Shown: positions 54,839-63,988 of the stretch, piece by piece
Position numbering within the stretch: the stretch's first letter is position 1
Layout of the letters: every line of letters begins with the position of its first letter
Assembly (NCBI RefSeq): GCF_050279675.1
Contig: NZ_JBNNUK010000001.1
Span: forward strand, 248,001-312,000
Origin: Viridibacillus sp050279675
GTDB lineage: Bacteria > Bacillota > Bacilli > Bacillales_A > Planococcaceae
Reading direction: 5' to 3'
DNA: 64,000 nt
Made by a program: the position numbers and the translations under genes
The notes under the pieces: generated by a model
The model's input: the letters and a program-made list of their open reading frames with translations, nothing else
Databases searched by the model: none
What the model was told of the DNA's origin: nothing

Positions 54839-55459
54839 ATGTTTAATCGAAAAAAGCCAGATCCATTCTTTGAGGTTTTAGCAAAAATTGCTATAAATGT
54901 GCAAGAGGCAATGCATTATGCCAACGATTTCCGTATTCAGAGTTTGGAAGACTTAGAAGAAATTAGCAAACGAATGAAAAAATATGAAACGGATGGGGAT
55001 TCTCTCATTCATGAATTAATCGTGATGCTGAATAAATCATTTATGACCCCAATTGAGAGAGAAGATATTTTAGCGCTTGCAAACAGTATGGATGACGTTC
55101 TTGATGGAATGGAAGAATGTATTGCACACTTCGACATGTTTGCATTAATCGATATCGATGATTCAATGAATACATTTATCGGTTATATTGTGAAAAGTGC
55201 TGATGAAATTGTAAAAGCAATGGACTTATTAAAAACGAAAAACTTAATTGGTATGCGTGATCATGCCATTTTAATAAAAGATTATGAAAGTAAATGTGAT
55301 GAAGTGCTTCGTACATCCATTAAGCAACTATTCTTGCATGAAAAAGATTCAATCCAACTGATTAAGTTCAAGGATATCTATGAACAATTAGAGGATATTG
55401 CAGATGATTGCCAAAATGTAGCGAATACTATGGAAACTATTATTATGCGTAATGCATAG
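54839..55459 (+). CDS. DUF47/PhoU-like partner of a Pit transporter
   Basis: A 206-residue, wholly helical PhoU-like protein (DUF47): KYETDGDSLIHELIVMLNKS, TPIEREDILALANSMDDVLD and EQLEDIADDCQNVANTMETI with metal-binding Asp/Glu pairs. It typically precedes pit and regulates phosphate uptake, as YkaA does in B. subtilis. AGGAGGA precedes the ATG; pit follows after 15 bp. Confidence 0.92.
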   Translation: MFNRKKPDPFFEVLAKIAINVQEAMHYANDFRIQSLEDLEEISKRMKKYETDGDSLIHELIVMLNKSFMTPIEREDILALANSMDDVLDGMEECIAHFDMFALIDIDDSMNTFIGYIVKSADEIVKAMDLLKTKNLIGMRDHAILIKDYESKCDEVLRTSIKQLFLHEKDSIQLIKFKDIYEQLEDIADDCQNVANTMETIIMRNA

Positions 55460-55474
55460 GAGCAGGAGTCACGA

Positions 55475-56473
55475 ATGGATACAATACTCTTATTAACAGT
55501 TTTAGTTGTTATTTTTGCACTGACATTTGACTTTATCAATGGTTTCCATGATACAGCAAATGCCATTGCTACTTCAGTATCGACACGAGCTTTGCCACCT
55601 AAAGTAGCAGTAATAATGGCTGCAGTTATGAACTTTATCGGGGCAATCACATTTACAGGTGTTGCAAAGGCAATTACGAAAGACATCGTAGATCCTTTCG
55701 CATTATCAAATGGTTCAGTAATCATTTTAGCTGCATTACTTGCAGCAATTATTTGGAATTTAATTACTTGGTATTACGGAATTCCGTCTAGTTCATCTCA
55801 TGCGATTATTGGTGCTATCGCTGGTGCTGCTATTGCAGCAGCCGGTTTTGGTATCTTGAACTACTCAGGTTTCGTGAAAATATTAGAAGCTTTATTATTA
55901 TCACCGTTTATTGCTATGGCTGCGGGTTACTTGATGATGTCTCTATTCAAAGTCATTTTCAAAAATGCAAATCTATATCGTACAAATAAAGGAATCCGAT
56001 ATTTACAGATTTGTACAGCTGCACTTCAATCGTTTACACATGGTACGAATGATGCGCAAAAAGCAATGGGTATTATGACAATGGCTCTAATCGCTGCAGG
56101 ATTACAAACTGGTGATGATATTCAAGGTTGGGTTCGAGTTTCCGCAGCAATAGCAATGGGTCTTGGTACGTCGATCGGTGGTTATAAAATCATCAAAACA
56201 GTTGGTGGTAAAATTATGAAATTGCGCCCTGTTAACGGTGCAGCAGCTGACTTAGCTTCTGCTTCAGTTATCTTCGGTGCAACATTAATCCACTTGCCAG
56301 TTAGTACTACACATGTTATTTCTTCCGCTATTATGGGGGTAGGATCTGCACAACGTGTGAAAGGTGTTAAATGGGGAGTAGCTCGTAAAATTGTTTTGAC
56401 TTGGATTATTACAATGCCATCAGCAGCTGCAATGGCTGCATTGATTTTCTACATTTTAGATTTCATTTTTTAA
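55475..56473 (+). CDS. pit: Low-affinity inorganic phosphate transporter
   Basis: A 332-residue PiT-family carrier: N-terminal repeat NGFHDTANAIATSVST and C-terminal repeat THGTNDAQKAMGIMTM, with about ten helices. It imports phosphate as a metal-phosphate complex with protons. It forms an operon with the DUF47 gene and is closed by a terminator. Confidence 0.95.
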   Translation: MDTILLLTVLVVIFALTFDFINGFHDTANAIATSVSTRALPPKVAVIMAAVMNFIGAITFTGVAKAITKDIVDPFALSNGSVIILAALLAAIIWNLITWYYGIPSSSSHAIIGAIAGAAIAAAGFGILNYSGFVKILEALLLSPFIAMAAGYLMMSLFKVIFKNANLYRTNKGIRYLQICTAALQSFTHGTNDAQKAMGIMTMALIAAGLQTGDDIQGWVRVSAAIAMGLGTSIGGYKIIKTVGGKIMKLRPVNGAAADLASASVIFGATLIHLPVSTTHVISSAIMGVGSAQRVKGVKWGVARKIVLTWIITMPSAAAMAALIFYILDFIF

Positions 56474-56489
56474 AAACTTAGCTAACAAC

Positions 56490-56529
56490 TGCCTGACAAC
56501 TGATTACAAATCGGTTGCAGGCATTTTTT
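56490..56529 (+). terminator. Terminator after pit
   Basis: TGCCTGACAAC and GTTGCAGGCA, then a T run. Confidence 0.88.
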
Positions 56530-56608
56530 ATGAATATTATTATTTGAAAATTATGAAAATATATTTATAATTGGTAGAAGTAAGAAAATAGGGTGTGGGG
56601 GGAGTTTT

Positions 56609-58210
56609 ATGAAGAATAAGAGATTAGGATTCAGTGTTGTCGTAATGGCTATGATTTTCTTATTGGTGGCATGTTCATCTGCCGATACAAAAGGTGGAAA
56701 ATCATCAGTTGATAAAGTAAATAACAAGGACAAACAAACTGTTGTGTATGGCCGAGGAGCGGATTCAGTTTCGTTAGATCCAAGTACAGTAACTGATGGT
56801 GAATCGTTCAAAGTAGCACGCAATATTTTTGAGACATTATTAGTTTTTGGCGAACAAGATACATCTACACAACCTGGCTTAGCTAAAGATACGAAAATCT
56901 CTGATGATGGTAAGACATATACTTTTACGCTTGAGGAAAACGTTAAATTTCATGATGGTACAGACTTTAATGCGGAAGCCGTTGTTAAAAACTTCGAGCG
57001 TTGGATGAATGGTAGTGCGGATCAATTTCCGTATTATGCAGACATGTTCGGAGGCTTTAAAGGAGACAAAAATCACATTATTGATAGCGTAAAAGCTAAT
57101 GGAGATTATACATTCATCATCCAATTAAAGAAACCAATGATTCCGCTATTAAATAATTTAGCTATGGTGGCTTTTTCAATTGCAAGTCCAACCGCATTTG
57201 AAAAGGACGGAGAAAAATTTGGAGAAAATCCTGTAGGAACAGGTCCATTCAAATTTTCAGAATGGAAAAGAAATGATTCAGTCATTTTGACAAAAAACGA
57301 TAGTTACTGGCAAGATGGATTACCAAAGATGGATAAAGTTATTTTTAAAGCAATGCCAGATAATGCAGCAAGATTAAATGCATTATTGAGTGGAGAAATT
57401 GATATTGCAGATGGTGTAGCTCCTGCATCTATTTCGACAGTTGAACAAAATGACCAAATTATTTTAATGGAACGGCCTTCATTTAATGTAGGATATTTAG
57501 GGATGACAACAAATAAAGCGCCATTTACAGATATAAAGTTACGTCAGGCGATTAGCCATGCAGTAGATCGCCAAGTAATTGCGGACACATTCTTTGAAGG
57601 AAAAGCATTAGTAGCAAAAAATCCGGTGCAACCTACAGCTTTAGGTTATAGCGAAGATACCCCTTTATATGATTATAATCCTGAAAAAGCGAAAGCATTG
57701 TTGAAAGAGTCTACTTATGATGGTAAAGAATTAGAATTATGGGCAATGCCCGTACCGCGTCCATATATGCCGGATGGACAAAAGGTTGCTGAGGCGATTC
57801 AGAAGAATTTAGCAGATGTGGGGATTAAAACGAAAATTGTGTCATTCGAATGGGCGACATATTTAGAGAAAACAAAAGAAGGGGAAGCAGATTTATTTTT
57901 ACTTGGTGGTACAAGTGATAATGGTGATCCTGACAATTTATTATCTTTGTTCTTTGATCGTGATGGATCTTTAAATAACTCTCAGTTTTCAAATGATGAA
58001 GTTCAAAAGCTTCTGCAAGCTGGTCGTTCTGAACAGGATGTAGAAAAACGTAAAGAGATATATAAACAAATTCAGCTTATTTTGCATAAAGAAGCACCTG
58101 TATTACCATTAATACATTCCACACCACTATTAGCAGTATCTAAATCAGTAAAAGACTTTAAAGCACATCCAACAGAAGCTGATGATTTAAAGAATGTCTC
58201 TGTAGAATAA
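56609..58210 (+). CDS. Orphan peptide/nickel-type ABC binding lipoprotein
   Basis: A 533-residue SBP_bac_5 lipoprotein: lipobox LLVAC (Cys near 23), GADSVSLDPSTVTDGESF and NPVGTGPFKFSEWKRND. It resembles DppE/AppA-like dipeptide or glutathione binders. No permease or ATPase is nearby, so it may feed the opp system or a distant transporter. GGGGGGAG precedes the ATG. Confidence 0.9.
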   Translation: MKNKRLGFSVVVMAMIFLLVACSSADTKGGKSSVDKVNNKDKQTVVYGRGADSVSLDPSTVTDGESFKVARNIFETLLVFGEQDTSTQPGLAKDTKISDDGKTYTFTLEENVKFHDGTDFNAEAVVKNFERWMNGSADQFPYYADMFGGFKGDKNHIIDSVKANGDYTFIIQLKKPMIPLLNNLAMVAFSIASPTAFEKDGEKFGENPVGTGPFKFSEWKRNDSVILTKNDSYWQDGLPKMDKVIFKAMPDNAARLNALLSGEIDIADGVAPASISTVEQNDQIILMERPSFNVGYLGMTTNKAPFTDIKLRQAISHAVDRQVIADTFFEGKALVAKNPVQPTALGYSEDTPLYDYNPEKAKALLKESTYDGKELELWAMPVPRPYMPDGQKVAEAIQKNLADVGIKTKIVSFEWATYLEKTKEGEADLFLLGGTSDNGDPDNLLSLFFDRDGSLNNSQFSNDEVQKLLQAGRSEQDVEKRKEIYKQIQLILHKEAPVLPLIHSTPLLAVSKSVKDFKAHPTEADDLKNVSVE

Positions 58211-58216
58211 AATAAA

Positions 58217-58252
58217 AACAACACGCTCGTTTTTTAGAGCGTGTTGTTTTTT
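58217..58252 (+). terminator. Terminator after the binding-protein gene
   Basis: AACAACACGCTC and GAGCGTGTTGTT form a perfect 12-bp stem, then TTTT. Confidence 0.93.
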
Positions 58253-58259
58253 GTAGACG

Positions 58260-58621
58260 ATATTAGATAGCTCGGTATTTTTTTGCGCAATGAAATTTAA
58301 GGAAATGAATAGTACCGAAAATAATAGCAATAGACCGAGGTCGATAGCGATATCTGCAAATGCAACCCATTTATACATAACGTCCGTAAGAGCATCTACG
58401 GCGTAGTAAAGTGGCATGATTTTACCGATTGAAAGCAACCAATCCGCCATGCCATCCAGTGGAAATAATCCTGTAAAGAAAATTTGCGGAACAATGACTA
58501 GTGGAATGAATTGAACCATTTGATAGACTTCACTTTTTCTTCTTTTTTAAGATCATTCTCGCGAGCAACCCTTCAACAGTAAATGAAGCAATTTGCATAA
58601 CCAAAAATAATGATTGAGTAT
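58260..58621 (-). pseudogene. Remnant of an ABC-2 permease, with the tail of another gene
   Basis: Minus strand, 58519 to about 58280: VQFIPLVIVPQIFFTGLFPL, then IGKIMPLYYAVDAL, then FSVLFISLNFIA is the C-terminal third of an ABC-2-type drug or lipid exporter permease. The N-terminal two thirds are missing, and the frame runs on through the neighbour's terminator. Just upstream (58530-58621) another frame reads QSLFLVMQIASFTVEGLLAR and ends after a lysine run, possibly the tail of a TetR-type regulator. An internal deletion of a regulator-exporter operon is inferred. Confidence 0.65.
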
Positions 58622-58650
58622 TCAGTTAATAAAATCCGGTAGAATAACAA

Positions 58651-58697
58651 AAAACCTTACGGGCACTTCAATTGATAGAAGGCATCATAAGGTTTCT
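58651..58697. other. Inverted repeat of unknown role
   Basis: AAACCTTA and TAAGGTTT are separated by about 30 bases, with flanking ACAA/TTGT also pairing. It lies between the permease remnant and ddh; it may be an old terminator. Confidence 0.35.
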
Positions 58698-58806
58698 TGT
58701 TTGAGATTATTGAGTCTTTTGTAAGAATCACTATTCATCATAGTTGTCGAGAGGATAAAAGTCAATATAACGGAAGCTTTTTAGTGAGTCTTGATAATAT
58801 AAATAA

Positions 58807-58839
58807 TGGCTGACTTGTCATGAAGACAGAGTCAGCCTT
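58807..58839 (-). terminator. Terminator-like hairpin after ddh
   Basis: GGCTGACT-TGTC and GACA-AGTCAGCC form the stem. On the minus strand the T tract is weak (ATTATTTATATT). Confidence 0.6.
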
Positions 58840-58853
58840 TTATTATTAATCTC

Positions 58854-59837
58854 TTATAATAATTCTTTACGAAGTTCTTCTGCTGATTTTGGTGACAACA
58901 AGCCAAAAGGTACATCGAAAACCGTTTTAGCTCCTTTGTCGCCAGCTTTGTTAAGCTTGTAAGCAGCACGTGCAAAGGCAACTAGGACGCTTGATGTGAA
59001 GTATGGATTGCTTTCTAAGTTTAAAGAGAACTCCATAATTTGCTTATGCTCAACGTTAGATTCACCACTTCGAATAACGAACCCACCATGTGGCATACCG
59101 CTATGATTTGTAGCAATTTCATCTTCAGAGATGAAATTTACAGTTGTATCATAATCAGAGAAATAGTTTGGCATAGTTTTAATTTGTTCTTCGATTTTCA
59201 CTGCATCTGCGCCATCTTCTAAAACAACGAAACATTCACGGGCATGTTTTTCGCGAGTAGTTAATTCAGGGTTTTCACCGTTGCGTACACGATTTACTGC
59301 CTCTTCAATTGGTAATGTATATTGCACTGCATTTTTAACACCGTCAATACGACGAACTGCATCAGAGTGGCCTTGACTTAAGCCATCACCCCAAAAAGTA
59401 TAAGTATTGCCAACAGGTAATACTACTTCTCCTAGAAGACGGTTTAATGAAAATAGACCTGGATCCCAACCAACTGAAATGATGCTTACTTTGTTTGCAG
59501 GTTCTGCAACTGCATTTACTGAATCAAAGAAAGCTGGAATGTTGGCATGTGTATCAAAACTATCAATTGTATTAAACCATTGTGCGAAATGAGGTACTTG
59601 CTCCGGTAAGTCCGTAGCAGATCCGCCACATAGAATCATAACATCAATGACGTCTTTAAATTTTTCTGCATCGTTCCAAGCATGTACTGGCACATTAGCA
59701 CTCGCGATTTTTAAAGAAGAAGGATCTCGACGAGTGAACACTGCCACGAGTTCCATATCAGGGTTTTGCGCAATTGCCCCTTCAACACCACGTCCTAAAT
59801 TACCATAACCTACGATACCAATTCGAATTTTGCTCAA
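58854..59837 (-). CDS. ddh: meso-Diaminopimelate dehydrogenase
   Basis: A 327-residue NADPH enzyme that aminates tetrahydrodipicolinate directly to meso-DAP, bypassing the acylated pathway, for lysine and peptidoglycan. Rossmann motif GIVGYGNLGRGVE is at the N-terminus; CGGSATDLPEQ, SVGWDPGLFSLNR and FWGDGLSQGHSDAVRRI match Ddh. The start is TTG at 59837, seven bases after AGGAGG. The enzyme occurs in Lysinibacillus and some corynebacteria but not in B. subtilis. It stands alone here. Confidence 0.95.
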   Translation of the reverse strand: MSKIRIGIVGYGNLGRGVEGAIAQNPDMELVAVFTRRDPSSLKIASANVPVHAWNDAEKFKDVIDVMILCGGSATDLPEQVPHFAQWFNTIDSFDTHANIPAFFDSVNAVAEPANKVSIISVGWDPGLFSLNRLLGEVVLPVGNTYTFWGDGLSQGHSDAVRRIDGVKNAVQYTLPIEEAVNRVRNGENPELTTREKHARECFVVLEDGADAVKIEEQIKTMPNYFSDYDTTVNFISEDEIATNHSGMPHGGFVIRSGESNVEHKQIMEFSLNLESNPYFTSSVLVAFARAAYKLNKAGDKGAKTVFDVPFGLLSPKSAEELRKELL

Positions 59838-59885
59838 AGTTGTTCCTCCTAGAAATATGTATAGTTTCATCAAATATATTACCAA

Positions 59886-60222
59886 TTGTACTTTTTATTT
59901 AGAAAATTCACAATGCTATAGAAACTAGATTAATAGTAAGGAGTATGCACTTTTTTTATAAGGGGAATTAAGGAGGTTGGTACTAACATTCAGAGTAAGA
60001 TTATTAATGCTTGGTAGAGGTTAGTATAGTACTAGATCGACACAGTTCATAGTATTCATGTTCCTTATCAATGCTTGGTGGATTATCCAAGAACAAAAAA
60101 ACATCTCGAATATACAGAACCAATAGCCGCTTCGAAATAATGGATATTATCATGTTTAAGGGATATTCGCATATACACTTATTACCCCCTTGCATAATCT
60201 AATAAAGGAGGTGATACAAACT
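59886..60222. other. Intergenic region without a supported gene
   Basis: About 340 bp between ddh and the YheC-like gene. AAGGAGGT at 59969-59976 is followed by no ATG, GTG or TTG at usual distance. A minus-strand frame (60004-60195) has no ribosome binding site. AAAGGAGGTGAT at 60204-60215 serves the next gene. Confidence 0.5.
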
Positions 60223-61593
60223 ATGTTAGAAGTAAATCGTATGAGTAATATTTACAATATAGTTCCAATAAATAACGATAGTCAATGTCTTTTATTCTAT
60301 CCTAACCAAAGTAAAATGATAGACGAAACTATGCATACAAGTACTATTCACTTTGGTCTACAAGAAATGGAGGTTACTTGTAAATCATTAAATACATTAA
60401 AAGAGAATGAGATAGGGTTATCAAACACTGTAATAGAAAACTTGCAACTTCCTTTAGGGGTAGATTACGAAATATCAATTCAAAACGGGCGTATAATTAT
60501 AGGTCCGTTTATTGGTATATTGGTTGCGGATTCCCAAGAGGTTCTAAATAAGAGTAAAAAGAGGCTTAAACATGTTATTAAACAGTACCCGTTAATTAGA
60601 GGGGTTATTGTAGCATTTTCTTGGGAGGGGATAGATCGAAATAACTCTAAGGTAAACGGTTATATTTACAATCCTTCTTCAAAAAAGTGGGAAAGTGGTA
60701 ATTTCCCATTTCCAACTGTAATCGTAAAACGAACGTTGTTATCGAGAGAAAGAAAAAAATATTTAAAAAATCTCTATGGTTCACGTTTTTTTCATTTAGC
60801 TACTCTTAATAAATGGAAAATGTATCAACGACTTAGTTCGAATAAACAATTGCTTCCTCATTTACCTAAAACATTCTTATATAAAAAGCCTGAAGATATT
60901 ATAAAACATCTGAAAACCTTTTGTACAATTTATGTAAAGCCATTATCAGGATTACAGGGAATTGGTATCGAAAAATTCGTTGCAGAATCTAATCAATATT
61001 GTGTTAAATATCGAAGGAATAAAAAAAATAAAACTATAATTTTTTCCTCTGAACATGAACTACTTGATTATGTTAAATCTAAGTTCAAAAGTAAGAAATA
61101 TATTATACAGCAAGGAATAGACTTAGAATTAGAAAAAAACCATACCATTGATTTTAGAATTGCTCTTATAAAAAATCAGAGTGGTTTATGGGAAGATGTG
61201 GGTATGATAGGTAGAAAGGGCATCAAAGGAAGTATAGTTAGCAACCTTTCAAATGGAGGTAAGGTAGAATTTGCGAAATCTTTACTGCTAACATCTCTTC
61301 ATCTAACTGAAGCTGAGATGGTAAGTATCCGTCAAATAATGACCGATATTGCTATTAAAGCTGCCGGAGAGATTGACAAACATGAAAACATATTTAAATC
61401 TGGGGTTGATATCGCTATTGACCGCCACCGCCACATTTGGATAATTGAACTAAATAACTTTTCCCCAGGCTTTAGAAGTTTTTCAAAAGTTGGGTTTAGT
61501 GATGCAGTTTCTAAAATCAAAAATTCAAGAATGTTTTATGCAAAATATCTTGCAGGATTCCCAGAGGATAATGGAAATGGGACTTCTAAATAG
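60223..61593 (+). CDS. YheC/YheD-family ATP-grasp protein (spore-coat-associated type)
   Basis: A 456-residue protein. The N-terminal half (about 20-200) holds the YheC/D-specific domain (IIIGPFIGILVADSQ; KVNGYIYNPSSKKWESG followed by NFPFPTVIV). The C-terminal half is an ATP-grasp fold: IYVKPLSGLQGIGIEKF, IQQGIDL, TIDFRIALIK, and DIAIDRHRHIWIIELNN with the metal-binding Asp, Glu and Asn. It ends with the family's FYAKYLAGF. AAAGGAGGTGAT precedes the ATG. It probably ligates a carboxylate to an amine; the B. subtilis relatives are made in sporulating cells. Substrate unknown. Confidence 0.86.
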   Translation: MLEVNRMSNIYNIVPINNDSQCLLFYPNQSKMIDETMHTSTIHFGLQEMEVTCKSLNTLKENEIGLSNTVIENLQLPLGVDYEISIQNGRIIIGPFIGILVADSQEVLNKSKKRLKHVIKQYPLIRGVIVAFSWEGIDRNNSKVNGYIYNPSSKKWESGNFPFPTVIVKRTLLSRERKKYLKNLYGSRFFHLATLNKWKMYQRLSSNKQLLPHLPKTFLYKKPEDIIKHLKTFCTIYVKPLSGLQGIGIEKFVAESNQYCVKYRRNKKNKTIIFSSEHELLDYVKSKFKSKKYIIQQGIDLELEKNHTIDFRIALIKNQSGLWEDVGMIGRKGIKGSIVSNLSNGGKVEFAKSLLLTSLHLTEAEMVSIRQIMTDIAIKAAGEIDKHENIFKSGVDIAIDRHRHIWIIELNNFSPGFRSFSKVGFSDAVSKIKNSRMFYAKYLAGFPEDNGNGTSK

Positions 61594-61692
61594 AATGGGG
61601 AGACCAGCCAGAATCTCTGTGCGATGGGACCATGAAAAAACCACAAACCATTTTAAATACCTAGCGATATGGAGACACATATATAACACACT

Positions 61693-62160
61693 TTAGGCTG
61701 CTTTTTCATTATAATTTACTTGAGAAAGGTAGCCTGTTTCTTCTTGAATTCGTTTTTCATTATAATGTTGTAGATGGTCATCGATTTTTAAAATCATTTT
61801 CAAATTGGGTAAGGAATTGAATTTACAATACTTAAATTCCTCGGACTTCAAACTAAAATGAAACGATTAAATTACTACATTGTTCCGATAGTGTCCGTAC
61901 CTAGACATACTATTAACTAGGTGATTCTTTTTCACGTAGTTATGAGAAGCTTACGATGTGTAGATGCTGCCTTGATCCGAATAGATGGTAACCCTTTTAG
62001 GATGGGTACGATTGCTTAAAGCTTCTTATAACGTATCAAATACCAGTGGCGTTTGCTATTGGCTGTAAAGCCTGAAGGTAACAATCTCGCTATTAAATAA
62101 ATGGATGATTGTCGATATATCGTCGTACTCCCGTATTGAATATACGTTTTTTCAACAAAA
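61693..62160 (-). mobile_element. Decayed IS3-family (IS150-like) transposase remnant
   Basis: Minus-strand frames, broken by stops, read in order: STIIHLFNSEIVTF, VTIYSDQGSIYTS, NSMSRYGHYRNN, SLKSEEFKY, and DDHLQHYNEKRIQEETGYLS to a stop at 61693. These are the catalytic-core landmarks of OrfB of IS3-type elements (SDQG; SMSRYG; SEEFKY; YNEKRIQ). The final DDE Glu region is mutated, and no terminal inverted repeats were identified. Confidence 0.85.
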
Positions 62161-62707
62161 AACACCACCATTATATGCACTTTTAACTAGTGTAACATTT
62201 AGGTAGGTGTTTCATGTTGTCTCAGTAATTCAGGAGTCCAATTTCTCACGAAATAGCTTGTGTTATTAACTGTTCAATAGTTTCATGATCACTATACGGC
62301 CCGGTTGCCATAGACAAAATAGTACTAACATTTAGGTTCAATAATGGGTAGTGGTTTGTTTACAAGCGCTAGCGGAAGCGGAAGCGGATTAATTGCACAA
62401 AAGCAATTTAAAACAACTATCATACATTCTTTTGTTTTTCGAAGGGAAAAACATCTTCATGTGAGTCAACTGGACAACCTGTCATATCAATAGGTTCAAG
62501 TAGTATCAATAGCATATAGCAAGTTTCTGCATCCATTTTTTCTAATCGAAAACCCGGATTTTTTTACATTTGGAGAAAGCCGAAAATGGCTTTTGACTGT
62601 CATTGGTGAAAAGCATTTGTGTCGGTGACTATGGTCACCGAAATAATCCAAACGATAAAGAATTGTGTTGGTACCTAGTACTCATAATTTTTCCATTTAA
62701 TATATTA
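62161..62707. other. Non-coding stretch between the IS remnant and the second YheC-like gene
   Basis: No supported gene. A short GGAAGC repeat lies near 62371-62388, and a perfect hairpin TCGGTGAC-TATG-GTCACCGA at 62622-62641. A 38-codon minus-strand frame (62420-62536) has no ribosome binding site. Part of this may belong to the decayed element. Confidence 0.5.
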
Positions 62708-63988
62708 TTAAAATCCAGCTAATGCTTTAGCGTAGTAGAGTGGAGTTACCATACTTTTATAGTATAATTCAGCATCTATTTCTCTTTTTCTAAATGCCCT
62801 ATAGCGTATTTGGATTTCTAAAACCCATAGTTTAAGGTTTGAATCAACTATAATATCAAAGGCCACGTCTCCAAGGTGAACGCCTTTTTCTTCAATGGTT
62901 TCTGCTAGACTTTCACATAGTTGAACCATCTCTTTCTCTTTCTCTTTTGCTTGTTCGGGAGATAAATGATAAATAGAAGTTAATGCTTCCAATCCAGAAA
63001 GCATAGTATATCTATTATGGAAATTCGTAATAATACTATTTTCATTTGAAACTTTGCATGTAAAACCTGGACTATTCCATTGTTTAGTTGCATCCTTTTG
63101 TAAAACTACCCTAAAATCCACATTTCTATTTTCTGTTTTATAAGCGACAGATTGTTGAAGTACATAGTTTTTTCTTTTTAATGCTTTATAAAGAGAATTT
63201 ACATTAAAAAAACTCTGACTACTTGAGTCGTTTTCTTTTAAGGAATATCCATTTTCTTTTTTTTCAATTACCCTAATACCTTCTCCATTAGCTCTTGTTG
63301 TAGGCTTAACATAGATTTCGTTATAATTTTCTAACATTTTGATTAAAGAGGACTTCGATAATTTGGTTGTTTTCGGTAAAAAAGATTCTAGATTAGGATT
63401 TTCGGAGAACACTTCAAACTGCTGCCACTTGTTTAAATAGTGAGAATTAAAAACCTCAACATCATGTTGGGTTAATCGGTTATACAACTCGACAGGTAAT
63501 TTTTTTCTCCTATTATATATTACATCCGGAAATGGAAATGTTCCTTCTAACCATTGTGTTTTTTGTGTTTTACCACTTGGGTTATAATAGTAACCATTAA
63601 TCGTTTTTTCTTCTAAATTGATATCTTTTAGTCTACAAACAAAGAGTAACCCCTTTATATTTTTATAGTCAATTGTTCTCCCAATGCGCTCTTGGTTAAA
63701 AAACCTTTTATACGAAATCATTATGCCAATTACAGGACCAATTTTTATTGTATTGTTATCTATCACGATTTCATAAGGGAGCTCCATCGGAATGTTATAT
63801 CGTTCCATAATATCTTTTGAAATTGCTATTGTATTTATTGGCAGATCAGCATTCAATTCGACTGAAACTTCACATTTCCACTGTCCAAACTGTATTTCAA
63901 TTTTCTCCTTACTTGAAAAATTAGTCACTATATCTTGTGAAAGGTAAATTTGATTTTTTTTATCTGTTAATACCCATTGAATATCCAT
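62708..63988 (-). CDS. YheC/YheD-family ATP-grasp protein, second copy
   Basis: A 426-residue protein of the same family as the gene at 60.2-61.6 kb but clearly diverged. IKIGPVIGIMISYKRF, INGYYYNPSGKT, GTFPFPDVIYNRR, the ATP-grasp segments IYVKPTTRANGEGIRVIEKK and VLQQSVAYKTENRNVDFRVV, and VAFDIIVDSNLKLWVLEIQ. In the last motif the second metal ligand is EIQ rather than ELN. It ends YYAKALAGF. GGAGGTG at the window edge precedes the ATG. It converges with the first copy. Confidence 0.86.
   Translation of the reverse strand: MDIQWVLTDKKNQIYLSQDIVTNFSSKEKIEIQFGQWKCEVSVELNADLPINTIAISKDIMERYNIPMELPYEIVIDNNTIKIGPVIGIMISYKRFFNQERIGRTIDYKNIKGLLFVCRLKDINLEEKTINGYYYNPSGKTQKTQWLEGTFPFPDVIYNRRKKLPVELYNRLTQHDVEVFNSHYLNKWQQFEVFSENPNLESFLPKTTKLSKSSLIKMLENYNEIYVKPTTRANGEGIRVIEKKENGYSLKENDSSSQSFFNVNSLYKALKRKNYVLQQSVAYKTENRNVDFRVVLQKDATKQWNSPGFTCKVSNENSIITNFHNRYTMLSGLEALTSIYHLSPEQAKEKEKEMVQLCESLAETIEEKGVHLGDVAFDIIVDSNLKLWVLEIQIRYRAFRKREIDAELYYKSMVTPLYYAKALAGF

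Noticed and set aside
60004..60195. Minus-strand frame between ddh and the YheC-like gene
   Set aside because: No ribosome binding site, no known motif.
62420..62536. 38-codon minus-strand frame next to the IS remnant
   Set aside because: No ribosome binding site and no known similarity; within decayed DNA.
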